From NCBI GenBank assembly GCA_021234155.1, contig JAJEKV010000027.1, positions 6,386,623 through 6,450,622 of the forward strand: 64,000 nucleotides of DNA, written 5' to 3'. Under the pieces are notes generated by a model. It saw only the letters and a program-made list of their open reading frames with translations, ran no database searches and was not told the DNA's origin. Positions 1 to 10,859 of the stretch are shown here, piece by piece (within the stretch, counting starts at the first letter, position 1; each line of letters opens with the position of its first letter). Origin of the DNA: Isoetes taiwanensis. Lineage: Eukaryota > Streptophyta > Lycopodiopsida > Isoetales > Isoetaceae. The position numbers and the translations under genes were made by a program.

Positions 1-2
1 AG

Positions 3-598
3 AATGGGTTCTTACATTTGGCAAAATGAGTAGAGGTTATTATCTTTTATGGCTTATTCATGTGCCGTATTGCAAGGATGGTGGAGCTTGGAGCTCACAA
101 GATGAGTTTCGATCCAACCAATGATGTTTTCTAGAAAAGGCTTATCTATGGAAGGACAAGACTATATACCAGCGACCAATTATATGAGGCTGCAGCATAT
201 CACTGTAGTATCTACAGCCCTAGGGCAAGAATGATGCTTGATCACGGCTTACTCCTGTGCCCTGTTTTTGCTAATGCTGTGGAGTCTGAAGCTCAGATGA
301 CAGAAAGTGTTCCAGCCACCTGTCTTCAGAATCATATAGATGTTATTCTACCTCAGCCAGTATGCTACAATGTTGCCATAATTATCTGCACGAACACTAT
401 ATGGGCTTTTAGTGTGTTGCTTTAACGATGGTGCAGCAGTTCGGTGTGGATTCTTGCCTCAGAGTTCAAATCGGTAAGGTCTTTCCAAATTCTGATGATT
501 CCAGGGCCTTTCATGCAGATTCTAAGACTCCATATTGGGGGATTTGTTTTATTCTTATCAGGCCCCAAATATGGCCTACACAAGGACGGAATTATTAG
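3..598 (+). pseudogene. decayed coding region, unknown protein
   Basis: I do not recognise this protein. One frame is nearly open from about base 30 to a TAA at 423-425, interrupted by TAG at 132-134. It is rich in ordinary protein-like composition, for example YEAAAYHCSIYSPRARMM and CLQNHIDVILPQPVCYN. After the TAA, a shifted frame starting at ATG 428 continues with protein-like sequence (FGVDSCLRVQIGKVFPNSDD) to a TAG at 596-598. This looks like one coding exon carrying two stops and a frameshift. It lies upstream of two cleanly spliced-looking exons at 928-1068 and 1467-1550 and may belong to the same gene or captured fragment. No domain is visible. That it is coding is inferred from the frame alone. 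Confidence 0.4.
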
Positions 599-927
599 TT
601 GTAATTGAAAATGGCCATTAGGTAAGCAGATTTAATTGTGTATGCTGTTGTTTGTCTATAGTATATCATGCAGCAACACTTATAAATACAATTTATAATG
701 TTGTTATTTCTTAACCATGCAGTCAAATCATGTTCTTCACATATGCAGACTACAGTCTGAATGCATAGGTATTAAACCTGTTATATGACAAAATAGACAT
801 ACATGTAATATTGCTACATCTAAGCTTTTGAATTGATGGCATTATTTAGGATTTATGTTTTAGATTCTACCACTTGCAGAAGTTCTCATGTATATTAGAA
901 ATGTTTGAACAGTAGCAGTCCTTGCAG

Positions 928-1068
928 CTATTGGCAAAAGTTTTTCCAAGGATAATAACTTTTTTGTGCTGTGCTACACAGCCACATTGATGGGCTTATA
1001 TTTAAAGGGTTACTTGCTTGAAGATGACTGCATATACAATGGATTTGAAGGTGGAGCTGTGGGCTTTG
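928..1068 (+). CDS. exon of unknown gene (possibly Helitron-captured)
   Basis: A 141-base open stretch (47 codons) preceded by CTTGCAG and followed by a strong donor, G|GTAAGT. Its frame, entered in phase 1, reads through segments such as NNFFVLCYTATLMGLYLKG and CIYNGFEGGAVGFG with no stop. The next exon (1467-1550) is entered in the matching phase and continues the reading frame, which makes chance unlikely. I do not recognise the family. The hydrophobic stretch around FVLCYTATLMGLYL could be a membrane segment or a buried strand. The gene-like exons lie upstream of a Helitron-like 3' end at 2967, so capture by a Helitron is plausible but unproven. Confidence 0.5.
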
Positions 1069-1466
1069 GTAAGTAGACAATGTTTATTTTTACTGTTAGT
1101 TAAATATTTTTTAATCCTACCATAAAAGTGCAGTAGATAAGCAGATATATATAGTCAGAAAATGTGTGACAGATATATTTCAAATACAAGTCTATGTGTG
1201 TGGAAAGGTCTTCTAATACTTTCTCTAATTAGCTCACATGTACTTCAACCAGTTCGATACATAAATGGGCTTTCTAGAACTCCCAACAAATTTTTAGTTT
1301 ATTTTTCATTGTATTTTATCACTGCGTTTTACGTATAGTACAGACTTGAAATATCAAGTGATTCAGGGCTATTGATAGGTCTTATCTGATACGAAATTCT
1401 TTTAACAACTAGACATAGTTGAAGCAGGTGCTTCCAAGGCCTATCTACGCTTTTTGTACATTTTAG

Positions 1467-1550
1467 GAATTTGCCATGGAAATCTGCCAATATCCTTCCT
1501 TTCACTATTTGGACTTCTTGGACAACATTATTCTGGCATGCTCAATAATG
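1467..1550 (+). CDS. second exon of the same unknown gene
   Basis: An 84-base open exon bounded by TTTTAG at the 5' side and ATG|GTAAGTTC at the 3' side. It begins in phase 1, exactly matching the end of the exon at 928-1068. The spliced frame reads on through ICHGNLPISFLSLFGLL and QHYSGMLNN. It leaves in phase 1 again, so the gene should continue downstream. I could not find a convincing next exon before the transposon junction at 2967, which suggests truncation. The intron between the two exons (1069-1466) is AT-rich and holds nothing else I can identify. Confidence 0.5.
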
Positions 1551-2939
1551 GTAAGTTCAATCGGGTCACATTAATGGCGTGAGTGCTAAGTAGCAGTATA
1601 AAAGAAAGCTTATTCTTTAAGTCAAAATTTATGCATTTGAATTCTAAGGATGATTTTGGGCGGCATGAGCTATAAGTGCCAAACCGGTTTTTTTTCCGTA
1701 TAGTGGATCTGGTGCTCTTCATGTTCTGGCATGCTAAGCATACATGAGCAAGTTGTATTAGCAAGCTGAAAATAAATATTATGTGCATTGTTATTACATT
1801 GTCTGGATCCAATCACTCAAATCCAAATCACTCAAACTGCTTGAGGAAGCTTTTTAAATCTTTTTAAGGTTGGGGTGAGAATGTCATGTTATTATCCATT
1901 AGTAGAGTTGACAAGGGCAACTAATTTGGATATTCAAGGTGTCTACAATAGAAATGATAAGCTTTGAATTTGGTATGTGCCCACTAGATTAAGGCATGTA
2001 TGCCACATAATGTATGCCACATAGATAATGCTGTTGGATCTTGATGTACAAGCTCCATTTCACATAACATTATCGTCTCTTCTGTTCCTAGAATTTTAAG
2101 GTGCAAGTAAGAATGGATCTTGCAAATATGCTAGAGGACAAGTCATGTAATAATAAGCAAAAATCATGCAAATCATCACTATAAACAATTATTCTCATCA
2201 AAACAACATGGGAGTATTGACGTTCCATTTATTTGTTTGTCTATCACAGTAACCATGTCTGCTATGTAAACCATGGTTACTGCTATGTAAACCTTTACAA
2301 TGTTAACATCGTTCACACCTAGCAAACAATAATGATTTCTAGCCACGATCATGCTACAAAGGCCCAAAGCATCATTTTTGAGATCCCACTACATTTTTGC
2401 AAATGAGTTCATAGTCTTCATTGGCTCAATCCCAATTAGCATTAGAAACAATAATCCCCAATAAGCACTATATACATTTCATTGCCCTCTCTTAAACATA
2501 GTGAACATCGCCCTCAAAACAAATTAACTTCCATTCCATTGCTCTAATTTCCTATTACCAATAATAAGTTCACAACCATCATTTCCATTTATCAATTATC
2601 ATACATTTCATTGAACTAAACACCTCTAAAGCGAACATTTTCCAACAATCAACACAAATAAAAATCATAGAACTACACACATATCAATAAAAAACATTGT
2701 TACAAAACCATCTTGACAAAGGACTACCAAATAAACTTCTGATAAGGTCACGACATAATATGGTCCAACATTAAACACTAAGAATACATTGCTATTGAAT
2801 ACTAATTATTGATGCTAACTTATGTGCCATTCTAAAGCACACATAATACCTAACTACATCATTTCAAAAAAGAAGAAAATCTAGAGTTGCAGAGTATGTA
2901 GATTGAATCGAGTAAGTTGAATAACATGTTCCAATGTTA
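1551..2939. other. AT-rich non-coding stretch
   Basis: No convincing gene. The only notable feature is a short local repeat at about 2255-2295, where 'gctatgtaaacc' occurs twice. The stretch ends at the Helitron-like hairpin at 2940 and may be the body of that element. Confidence 0.5.
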
Positions 2940-2967
2940 GCCCAGCAATGCTGGGCACCATTACTAG
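2940..2967 (+). mobile_element. Helitron-like 3' terminus (A)
   Basis: A perfect 7-bp stem with a 3-nt loop (GCCCAGC-AAT-GCTGGGC, 2940-2956) is followed 7 nt later by CTAG (2964-2967) and then T. A GC-rich hairpin just upstream of a terminal CTRR, inserted before a T, is the known 3' signature of Helitrons. The LINE reading frame on the minus strand runs intact up to this point and then stops making sense, so the terminus coincides with an insertion junction. A closely similar terminus lies at 14120-14147. The 5' end (expected TC) was not located. Confidence 0.6.
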
Positions 2968-2968
2968 T

Positions 2969-5900
2969 AATCATTCTAAAAATTCTCCTATCTCCTTCCC
3001 CTACACCTTGCACCTTGGCTTTAAACCTTGTCCAGGAAATCCAACGGTCATTTTCCCATAAATGTTCAACTCTTGTTATCCCTGCTCCACGCCATCTCAT
3101 GAAGACTCGTGGGTGGACCAATGCCAGTGGAAGTAGATCTCTATCCCGTATCTGTGTATTCCAAAATAAACTCAAACCACTAGCCTCCCATGGCCTTTTT
3201 GTTAAACTGAAAAGATTTTGTACTTCCTGCCAGGCATCCAATATCTTCCTCATTATAGGGGAGTGCCTGAGCCCATTTTAAACTTGTAGAAATAAGATGC
3301 CTTCTCATCTCTAGGAGTAGATGGTCTACCTTTTATCTTACTTTGCTTAAGCCAATAACGTATAAGCTCTAAGACAGGAGATGTTTCTTGTTGAATGGCC
3401 CTCCATACAAATTTTGCTACTAAAGCTCTTCCTTGGGTCAGTGGGTCTTTACAACCTAACCCACCTTCGCTCCTATCTCAGCACATTTATGACCATGCAA
3501 CTTGAGTCATTTTGCCCAAAATAAACCTACGCATGATGACTAGAATCTGATCATATATATACTTTTGGGCCACTATTGCCGAAGAATAGTAAATGTGAGT
3601 GGCATTAAGGATGGCATTTGCAACTGTCACCCGCCCCAGAGAGAGATTTACAAGACCAGGGATTAACCTTTTTTCGGATCCTTTCCACCATCGGTGCCCA
3701 TAGGCCCTTCAAATTCTCTGCTAAATTTAATGGCATTCCCAAAAGTTGAACAGTCTCTGAGGAAGCTACTACTCGATAGTTCCAAGCCTTAACCCTTGTA
3801 TCTACTTCACAGTCAAATGGTCAGATAACTGCACATTTAGCGTGGTTTAATCCAATCCCTGATATTGAGTAGAAGGAATTCAAAATATCTTGACATATTA
3901 AGAAACTTCCATCATCGTACCTCAAGAAGATACACGTGTCGTCGGCATACTGCATTATCGACAACATCTGATTTGAGGATGGAAGAAGCAACCCATTAAG
4001 CATTCCTCTAGCCATCATTTCCTTCATCATAGAAGTTAAGAGGTTTGCCATAATTAGGAATAGATATGGAACAAGGGGGCATCCTTGTCTAATACCCTTC
4101 CTTAGTTCGAAAAGTCCAGATGACTGACCATTTACCAGAACAGACGCTGATGCCATCTTATTCAGACCCAAAACTAAATTGATAAAGTCTACTTCAAACC
4201 CCATACGAGCCATTACCTCTCTTAGCCCACTCCATCGCAGTGTATCATAAGCTCTACGGAAATCAAGCTTGAGCATGACACATTTCTGATGAGAAGTATT
4301 ACCCCAATGGAGCCTGTCTCTAGCTGCCAAATAATTGTCCAGGATGTTTCTTCTGGGTAAGAACGCTGACTGTTCACATCCAATTACTCGAGCCAAGATT
4401 GGCTTAATACGGCTGGCTATAACCTTCATGATTACTTTATACAAAACATTTGTGAGTGCTATCGGTCTCCATTCATTAAGGACCTGAGGTCTACTTACCT
4501 TTGGTACCAATGATATAAATCCAGCTGCCAAGGCTGGGTGAAGATATTTTACAGCCCAAGCCCCTTTGATTGCTTTAAGAAAGAAAGGTCCCAAGATATC
4601 CCAAAACTCCATATAGAACTCTGGTGGGAAGCCATCCGGACCTGGAGATTTTCCAGAGGCTAGGGAACATAGGGCCTTATAAATTTCTGCATCTCCTGGT
4701 ACCTGAAGGAGTGTTCTATTGTCATCAGTACTTATTGACGGAACTCTACTTAGAGGGGGTAACCATAAAGAGCATTGAGTAGAGTAGTCATTCGGAAGAG
4801 GATCTCCCCTAAAGAGCCCCTCATAGCTATTTCTAAAAAATGATTTGATTTCAACCTCCTCTTTAAGGAGTTGTTGCTGATCATCTATAACCGAGGTGAT
4901 GCTATTATCTGCCAACCTAGCCCCTGCCATTCTAAAGAAATGTTTGGAGCTTTCATGGTCTACTTCCGCGTACCATTTAGTTTTGGATCTCAGTGCTGCC
5001 CCTCGAGCTTCCTCCTCCTCCACTACTTTGACTCTAATAGTCAGTTCATTCTCAAGAGTCTGATAGGAACTATTGAATGGATCTGACATTAAATCTTGCT
5101 TAACCTTCCGGATTTGATCATAGAGGTCAACCTTAGATCTGCGGAACTCTTTGGCCCGTTCTCTACCCCATTTTTTTATCCATTCCTTCATTACCACAAC
5201 TTTTTGGACCCATGATTTCATACTAGGGAGCTCATCCTCCCTTGATTGTGCCAGAATAAAATTTCTAAAGGGGTTACAAAATGCGTCCTTAGGAGTCCCG
5301 TATTGAATTTGAAGGGGATGTTGCCTCTGCCTCTAGCAGTAGGAAGACTTTCAAACTCTAACTTTTGTGGCACATGGTCTGATTGAGAGAAAGACAAGTC
5401 TCCTTCTACAAAGCACCTATCCATAAAGGGAGCGGACTTATTGGCCAGATAGAATCTATCCAGAAGACAATAGACTCGATCCGCCCCACTCTATGCCACC
5501 CGTTCCTCCCCTAAAAGATTCCTGTGTAATCCAATTTTTTTATCCCAAACATCTGTCATATTGAGGTCACCCCCTAAAACCCAATTGTCAACTGGTTGAC
5601 GGAGCAACCATTCTTGAATTTCTCTCCAAAGCATCACTCTCTCTGCCGGTTTATTCGTTGCATATATATATTTATCAACCCCCATTGAATTTCATTTGTT
5701 TCGAATTGTACTGCTTGCCATCTTCCCTCTGTTCCCACATATTGAAGGGTACTAGTTAGTCCTTTCCAAATTATCCCCGTACCCCATTTAGTGCCCCTAG
5801 CAGCACAGGTAAAAGAAGAGTATTGGCTGCCCATCCAGCCACCAAGCGATCCACCCTCAAAATCTGAGAGCCTATGCTCCTGTATGAGTATAATATTCGC

Positions 5901-5984
5901 ATTTATAGATCTTATGGCCGACAAAACTCTAGCCCTTTTTAAAGCACCTTTGATTCCCCTTAGGTTCCATGAGACAATCTTCAT
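2969..5984 (-). pseudogene. LINE-1 ORF2: AP endonuclease and reverse transcriptase (broken)
   Basis: A non-LTR retrotransposon polyprotein reading from ATG 5984 downwards. The N-terminus is an apurinic-type endonuclease: MKIVSWNLRGI at the start, LIQEHRLSD near residue 35, then WVLGGDLNMTDVWD in a shifted frame at about 5560. The reverse transcriptase occupies 5221-3821: SPGPDGFPPEFY, WRPIALTNVLYK, KLDFRRAYDTLRW, RKGIRQGCPLVPYLF and the catalytic YADDT. A frameshifted tail at 3253-2969 contains the W-rich region before the usual C-terminal zinc finger. That finger is missing because the Helitron-like end at 2967 interrupts the gene. It copies its own RNA into nicked chromosomal DNA. It is broken by at least three frameshifts or stops, so it is dead. 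Confidence 0.85.
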
Positions 5985-6002
5985 AATCTATAACATTTAA
6001 AG

Positions 6003-7689
6003 CTATGATGATCCACCTCCTTTACTAGTCCCAATACAGTGTAAACCCCTTGTGAAACCCTTATTTTTAGTGTGACGAATTAAACTCCTAGGGTCAATAG
6101 TCATTATCATCCCCTCTATCTCCATCCATACCCAAAAGTAAATGACCTTTATTCCATTTTCTCCTGGATTATCATTTCCCAATAGATTGTTTTTCGCTCG
6201 CTTATGCCTACCTAAACTTATTTTGCCCCCCTTCCTGACATCTGATCTCTGACCCCATAGATTGTTTTTTAATTTTGTCCATAAGAAGGGGCTATTTATG
6301 GGGATCCTCCCGCATGGATCTTTGTACCTTTGTCCCGGGGAATGATTCCCCAATAGCTTATCCACTAATGATTGCCATTTGTACTTCTGTCCTGGAATCC
6401 CACTTAACTTTTCCTGCAATGTTTGCACTTTTATCTTGGGATATATCTTCCCCATAGCAAATTCAACAAGTTGAGGCTCCCTGATACATTCTTCTCTTTT
6501 ATATTTATCTAGCCTTAGTTTGGGTAAATCGATGATGACATTAACCCTCCAAGTCCCATAGGGAAAATCTCCCCAATCCCTTCTCATACAAAGTGGTTTA
6601 ATGTAACTTGGTCTCAATCCCCCGATTGTAGATTCCTCCTTAGTACTGTCCGAGTACTGGCCACCTACTGGATCGAAGGACTGAAGACAAAGATCATCCT
6701 TAATGCAGAGTAGTAGGAGCCATGTTATCCTTGTAATGAAGTTAGGTTCCAATACCCTCTTTATGCAACGATTATTTTCAATAGTGATTGTGATCATCAT
6801 GAATTTATAGTGATGGTGAAGGCAAACCATTCCAACCATACATTCCATATGACATTTCCCAAGAACCCTCATGCTTGTTACTTGGAGGACCACTTCACAC
6901 ATCTCGACCCATTCCCCCATTCGCTACTCCATTTCTGGACCCTCTTTCCCATTTTGTAGACCCATATCATCCTTCTACATTTTTCCCATACCCACTTTAG
7001 GATCCATTCCCCCTTTTTCTTAGCCCTTTTCAACTTTCTTTGTTTGACATAATTAGCTTTTCTGGTGTTTCGGCCTCCTTGACACATTTTAGCATCAAGA
7101 TAACATAGCCAAACTCTAGATGGTCTACTTATGGGTATTTCCTTTACTATATTCATGGTTCTAATTGTATATTTAGTTAAATTTAGCCATAACTGCCTTT
7201 CAAATGGCATACTTTGTGCAGGCAAGGGTGGACGTGCAATACCAAGTTTTCTGTTACCCTTTGATGCCAAAACATAGTAATATTTTCCCCATTTTTGCTG
7301 CCATTTTGCAAAGAGCATATATATTGCACAATATTTCTGGAAATTTGTTTGCATTTTTTGATTTACAATTCAACTTTTACACCAGAATTACTACAACCTT
7401 CCAACACCACACACGAGGTATGTTTTGTGGAACTCACCCTAAAGTTTCCAATCTTTGTCAGCTTGCTGCTACATTTCTCTGAGCTACCTTCTTTTAACCT
7501 TTGCTTGTTTCCACTTGAATAACTTTCACCAAACTTCTTTTCCAGTTTCGTTCCCTGCTTAACACACCCTGTAGTTCTGATCTTAAGGCCACATTCATTT
7601 CTTGCTACCGACACTCTTGAAGTGAACATTTTGTCAAATCCATCTATTCTATATCTTATCCTTCCCTTGGATTTGGAAGGATAGCACAT
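6003..7689 (-). other. long inter-ORF region of LINE-1 with unexplained open frames
   Basis: Between LINE ORF1 (ends 7892) and the endonuclease start (5984) lies about 1.9 kb, far longer than the usual short gap. It carries three minus-strand open frames: 7689-7363 (108 codons), 7354-6878 (158) and 6920-6003 (305). The last is basic and contains a degenerate repeated motif built on LLGNxxPGQ (KLSGIPGQKYK, KLLGNHSPGQRYK, NNLLGNDNPGENG). It ends just upstream of the ORF2 start codon. I do not recognise any of them. They may be an extended ORF1 tail, a captured fragment, or degenerate spacer. Confidence 0.35.
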
Positions 7690-7891
7690 CCAAGTAGCCT
7701 TCCAACCAAGATACCAGACCAGCCAACTATTTATAGTTTTTTCTAATGCAGACAGAAATAGGTAATAGCAGGAGATTGAGTCAAAAAACTTACCTCACTT
7801 AGAAGATAAGGCTCCCACTTCAGCCCTTGTAGCCATATAATCTCGCTTACGGGATATAATTCCCTCTATATGTACTAGGAGGTGCATCCTT

Positions 7892-9529
7892 TTACGCTGG
7901 CCTCTTCCCCTTTCGAGCACCTTCTAATCTAGAGTGCTCATGAAGTATCTTAGCTACAACACCTGGATCAAAAAACACCTTCTTTTGCAGCTTCCCCTTC
8001 CTTTTCTTTACTGCACTAATCTCAATGATCTCCTCCGGATCACTGATTTCCTGCGGTGGATCTTGATCAGGCAAAGCTTCTACAGCTTGAACTACATGAT
8101 CCGCTTCAACTACCTGGATTGCTGCCTTCAACTTCCATGTGACAGCAGTAATTGAGACTGCATTGCTGCCTTTATCAGTTTCCGGAGCTGCAAGGCTTCC
8201 CAAACTACCAATCAAGGTGGTGTGCAAGGTTGGCTCCCCTTTTGTAAACTCCAATTCGTTATTCTCCTTTGCTTGGCAGGAGTCTGGCTCCCCATTTGTA
8301 GGCTCCTTTTTGCTGTTTTTCTTTGCATGGCAGGAGTCTACCTCAATAATGGTGGAGTCCACCTCAGCAGTGGTCAAGCCTTTTTGGACGGTCAATGCAA
8401 TGTGGCTGGTCTCACGGATAGATGGTACACATGTCGTTCCCCCTATTAGTAAAGGGTCCACATCTTGACCATCAGGGGGAATCAGGACCAAAGATTGAGT
8501 TGGATTAGTCCCAGATTCTGTCATGATCACCTGTTCTTGCTCTGGTCCCTTTCTGAAGGATTTATTAGTATCCTCTGTTGCCAATGAACTATGCCCCAAA
8601 CAACCTAGATTACTTCCATCATTGGACTGTTCTTGCAGGCTGTTCTTAGAGTCAGAACTTTCTCCAACAAGAAAATTTGGGCCAGGGCTTCGTATGGAGA
8701 GATTGTAACTACCTCGGCCTCCATGAAGATTAGAGAAACATTTTCCCTTACCTCTGCTATATCTAGATACCAATGTATAACCATCATCCTCAGTTGCTTC
8801 CTTCCCTTTTACAGTGTCAGCCGTTTGTTTGGTTTGTTCCCCTGGAGTAATACAAAGGGCAGATGCATGGACTATTGCCCCACACATAAGACAAGGAGGA
8901 GGCAGGCCCGAGGTAACTAGATTGAACAATAACTTTTTATCCTTGTAACCTTTGAAGGGAACGTGATCTGGAATGGGCTTCAAAATATCCATGGAAATGC
9001 AAATCTTTGGGGCCTCATTGCTATTGCTACCCATTGAAATAAACCCACCCAATGAAGCTGCAATGGACTTAAATGCTTTTTCTGTCCAGTATTCAGAATG
9101 TAGGCAACTAAGTGAGATCCAAACAGGGTAGTAAAATGCATCCGGATTGAAGGGGTCGAAGTCTTCTCGCCACCTTTGAAGGAGAAACTGGCCATTGAGA
9201 GATGAGACTATGCCTTTTTTGAAGAGAATGTTAGCTTCACTCTCTGTAGCAGTAGTAACAATGAAGTAGAGATTTCCAAGCCAATGCAGTCTAGGTGGAA
9301 TTTTGGCTCTACAGACTCTTTTTAGTACCTTTGTGATCTCCCCAAGATTTGGATCTCCCCTGATGATTTTACCAATAAGACCAAGTTTGTCTAAACGACG
9401 GATGCGATCAGCTACCTCAGGAATGTGCAAGGAGACACAATCATCTCGAGGATCAGAGGGAGGATCCTCAAGATCAGACATACATGGGATAACCTTTGGC
9501 CCGCCTTCAGCACAGTGTTGCTCAGTCAT
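7892..9529 (-). CDS. LINE-1 ORF1 protein, DUF4283-like with zinc knuckle
   Basis: An open frame of 545 codons, the best-kept gene of this LINE. Residues about 50-200 match the pattern of the plant LINE ORF1 domain (DUF4283-like): KIIRGDPN, VWISLSCLHSEYW and KICISMDILKPIPD. This is followed by one CCHC-type knuckle, CLMCGAIVHASALC, around residue 220. The C-terminal half is low-complexity, with a repeated E-x-DS-C-x-AK motif (EVDSCHAKKN, EPDSCQAKEN), and ends in a basic stretch (KKRKGKLQKK and RKGKRPA). In this family ORF1 is an RNA-binding nucleocapsid-like protein needed for retrotransposition. It lies 5' of ORF2 in the same orientation. Confidence 0.8.
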   Translation of the reverse strand: MTEQHCAEGGPKVIPCMSDLEDPPSDPRDDCVSLHIPEVADRIRRLDKLGLIGKIIRGDPNLGEITKVLKRVCRAKIPPRLHWLGNLYFIVTTATESEANILFKKGIVSSLNGQFLLQRWREDFDPFNPDAFYYPVWISLSCLHSEYWTEKAFKSIAASLGGFISMGSNSNEAPKICISMDILKPIPDHVPFKGYKDKKLLFNLVTSGLPPPCLMCGAIVHASALCITPGEQTKQTADTVKGKEATEDDGYTLVSRYSRGKGKCFSNLHGGRGSYNLSIRSPGPNFLVGESSDSKNSLQEQSNDGSNLGCLGHSSLATEDTNKSFRKGPEQEQVIMTESGTNPTQSLVLIPPDGQDVDPLLIGGTTCVPSIRETSHIALTVQKGLTTAEVDSTIIEVDSCHAKKNSKKEPTNGEPDSCQAKENNELEFTKGEPTLHTTLIGSLGSLAAPETDKGSNAVSITAVTWKLKAAIQVVEADHVVQAVEALPDQDPPQEISDPEEIIEISAVKKRKGKLQKKVFFDPGVVAKILHEHSRLEGARKGKRPA

Positions 9530-9676
9530 CTTTAGTAGAGCTCAAACCAATACTCACTACCTAGCTAGGCGGACGGACAACAAAAGCTTGAGCAGGCAAG
9601 ACTGCTGGGTCAGAAAAAAAAAGAAGTCTAATTGTACGTCTAACACAAGTAGGATCTCCTTGAATAAGTAACCCCC

Positions 9677-10268
9677 CTAGGCATGAAATTGATCTGAGAA
9701 GAGTGACATGTTATCTACTAGAGTAGACCAAAGTTCGTCAACTGGGCCCTCAATCCATCCCCACCATAAGTAGATACCATTAGTTAAGATCACTGAACGA
9801 AAAATAAATTCAGATCTGCTAGGAGAAGTGGCAGTAGACAGATTTGACAGATGAGGACTGGAGTTGTTAGAGATGGGCTTCCATTCAAAGATTTCACTAG
9901 ACATGGTATACTTCCAGAGAAACCATTTCACCCAAGGAGTGGAAAAAAACAGAGAATAGATATGTAACTGGGCGATCTTCACCAAGATAAGCAATCTTAA
10001 ATTCTGTGGTTGTTGCTTGATGGTCTAAGGAGATGGAAGACTGCACACCTGAGAAATACAACTCTGGAAATATGTGCTCATCTACCAACATGCACCACAG
10101 CTCAGAGGATTGGCTCTCTACCCACCCACAACTAACTTCGTTTGAAGCAAAGATTATCACCAAATATTTACTGAGATGAAGAGTGAAAAGAGGAGAAGAA
10201 ACCTGGTATTGAGAGGAAGACAGAGCTGGAGATGCACAAATCACAGCCAAAGGTAAAGGAAGACCCAT
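9677..10268 (-). repeat. diverged two-unit tandem repeat in the LINE-1 5' region
   Basis: Two adjacent minus-strand segments (about 9677-9994 and 9995-10268) resemble each other when translated: one contains GWIEGPVDELWSTLVDNMS, the other GWVESQSSELWCMLVDEHI. The underlying DNA is similar but clearly diverged. They lie just upstream of LINE ORF1, where some LINEs carry promoter monomers. Repeat status is seen; a promoter role is a guess. The similarity at protein level may instead mean an old duplicated coding segment. Confidence 0.45.
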
Positions 10269-10300
10269 AAAACAGAGGAAGATGATGGAATAATGGGCTC

Positions 10301-10612
10301 ATGAGCTCGGTTCATATAGAAGGCCATGAAATGATTAAAGAAGACCAAATCCATAAGGAAGACCCATTAAATCTAGGAGGACGGATTGCAAATCTAAAGC
10401 TGAAAGTGATGGAGAAGGAGCCGAATCTAAGACTAGCCCCAGAAGAGTCGGATGATCAGGGCCAATTCCAAGCAGATTGGAAGGTCAGTGGTAAGAAGAG
10501 AAAAGAAAAAAAGGGGGTCAAGGTAGGCCTGCACACTACAGAGATCGTCAGAACAAGGATAGAAAGGGCAGATGTAGTACAGCCACTGCCGAAAATCCAG
10601 ATCTGTCTGTAG
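10301..10612 (+). pseudogene. possible LINE ORF1 fragment
   Basis: A plus-strand open frame of 103 codons with a charged, basic composition (DDQGQFQADWKVSGKKRKEK) that resembles the linker after the zinc knuckle in plant LINE ORF1 proteins. There is no knuckle and no DUF4283 motif, so the assignment rests on composition only. It lies between the LINE-1 5' region and the truncated copia element. It could equally be an unrelated remnant. Confidence 0.25.
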
Positions 10613-10859
10613 CAGCTAATCCATCCCCTCAAGTTTAGAGACGACCCGTTCAAAGCATACCACCTGCCTCCTCAGTTGGAATTTCTGTCCCGCATCCCCC
10701 TTACCGGGGGGACTTGTATTGGATCTGTTGCTTCTGTTCTAATCAGCTATTGCGATCACCGGAGTTCAGGAAAGGGGCTTTTTGATAGAGAAAAGAAACC
10801 CATTGTTCTACATTCTCTCTTCTCTTACTAGCGCCTCAACATGCGCCTCAATTTCCAGA

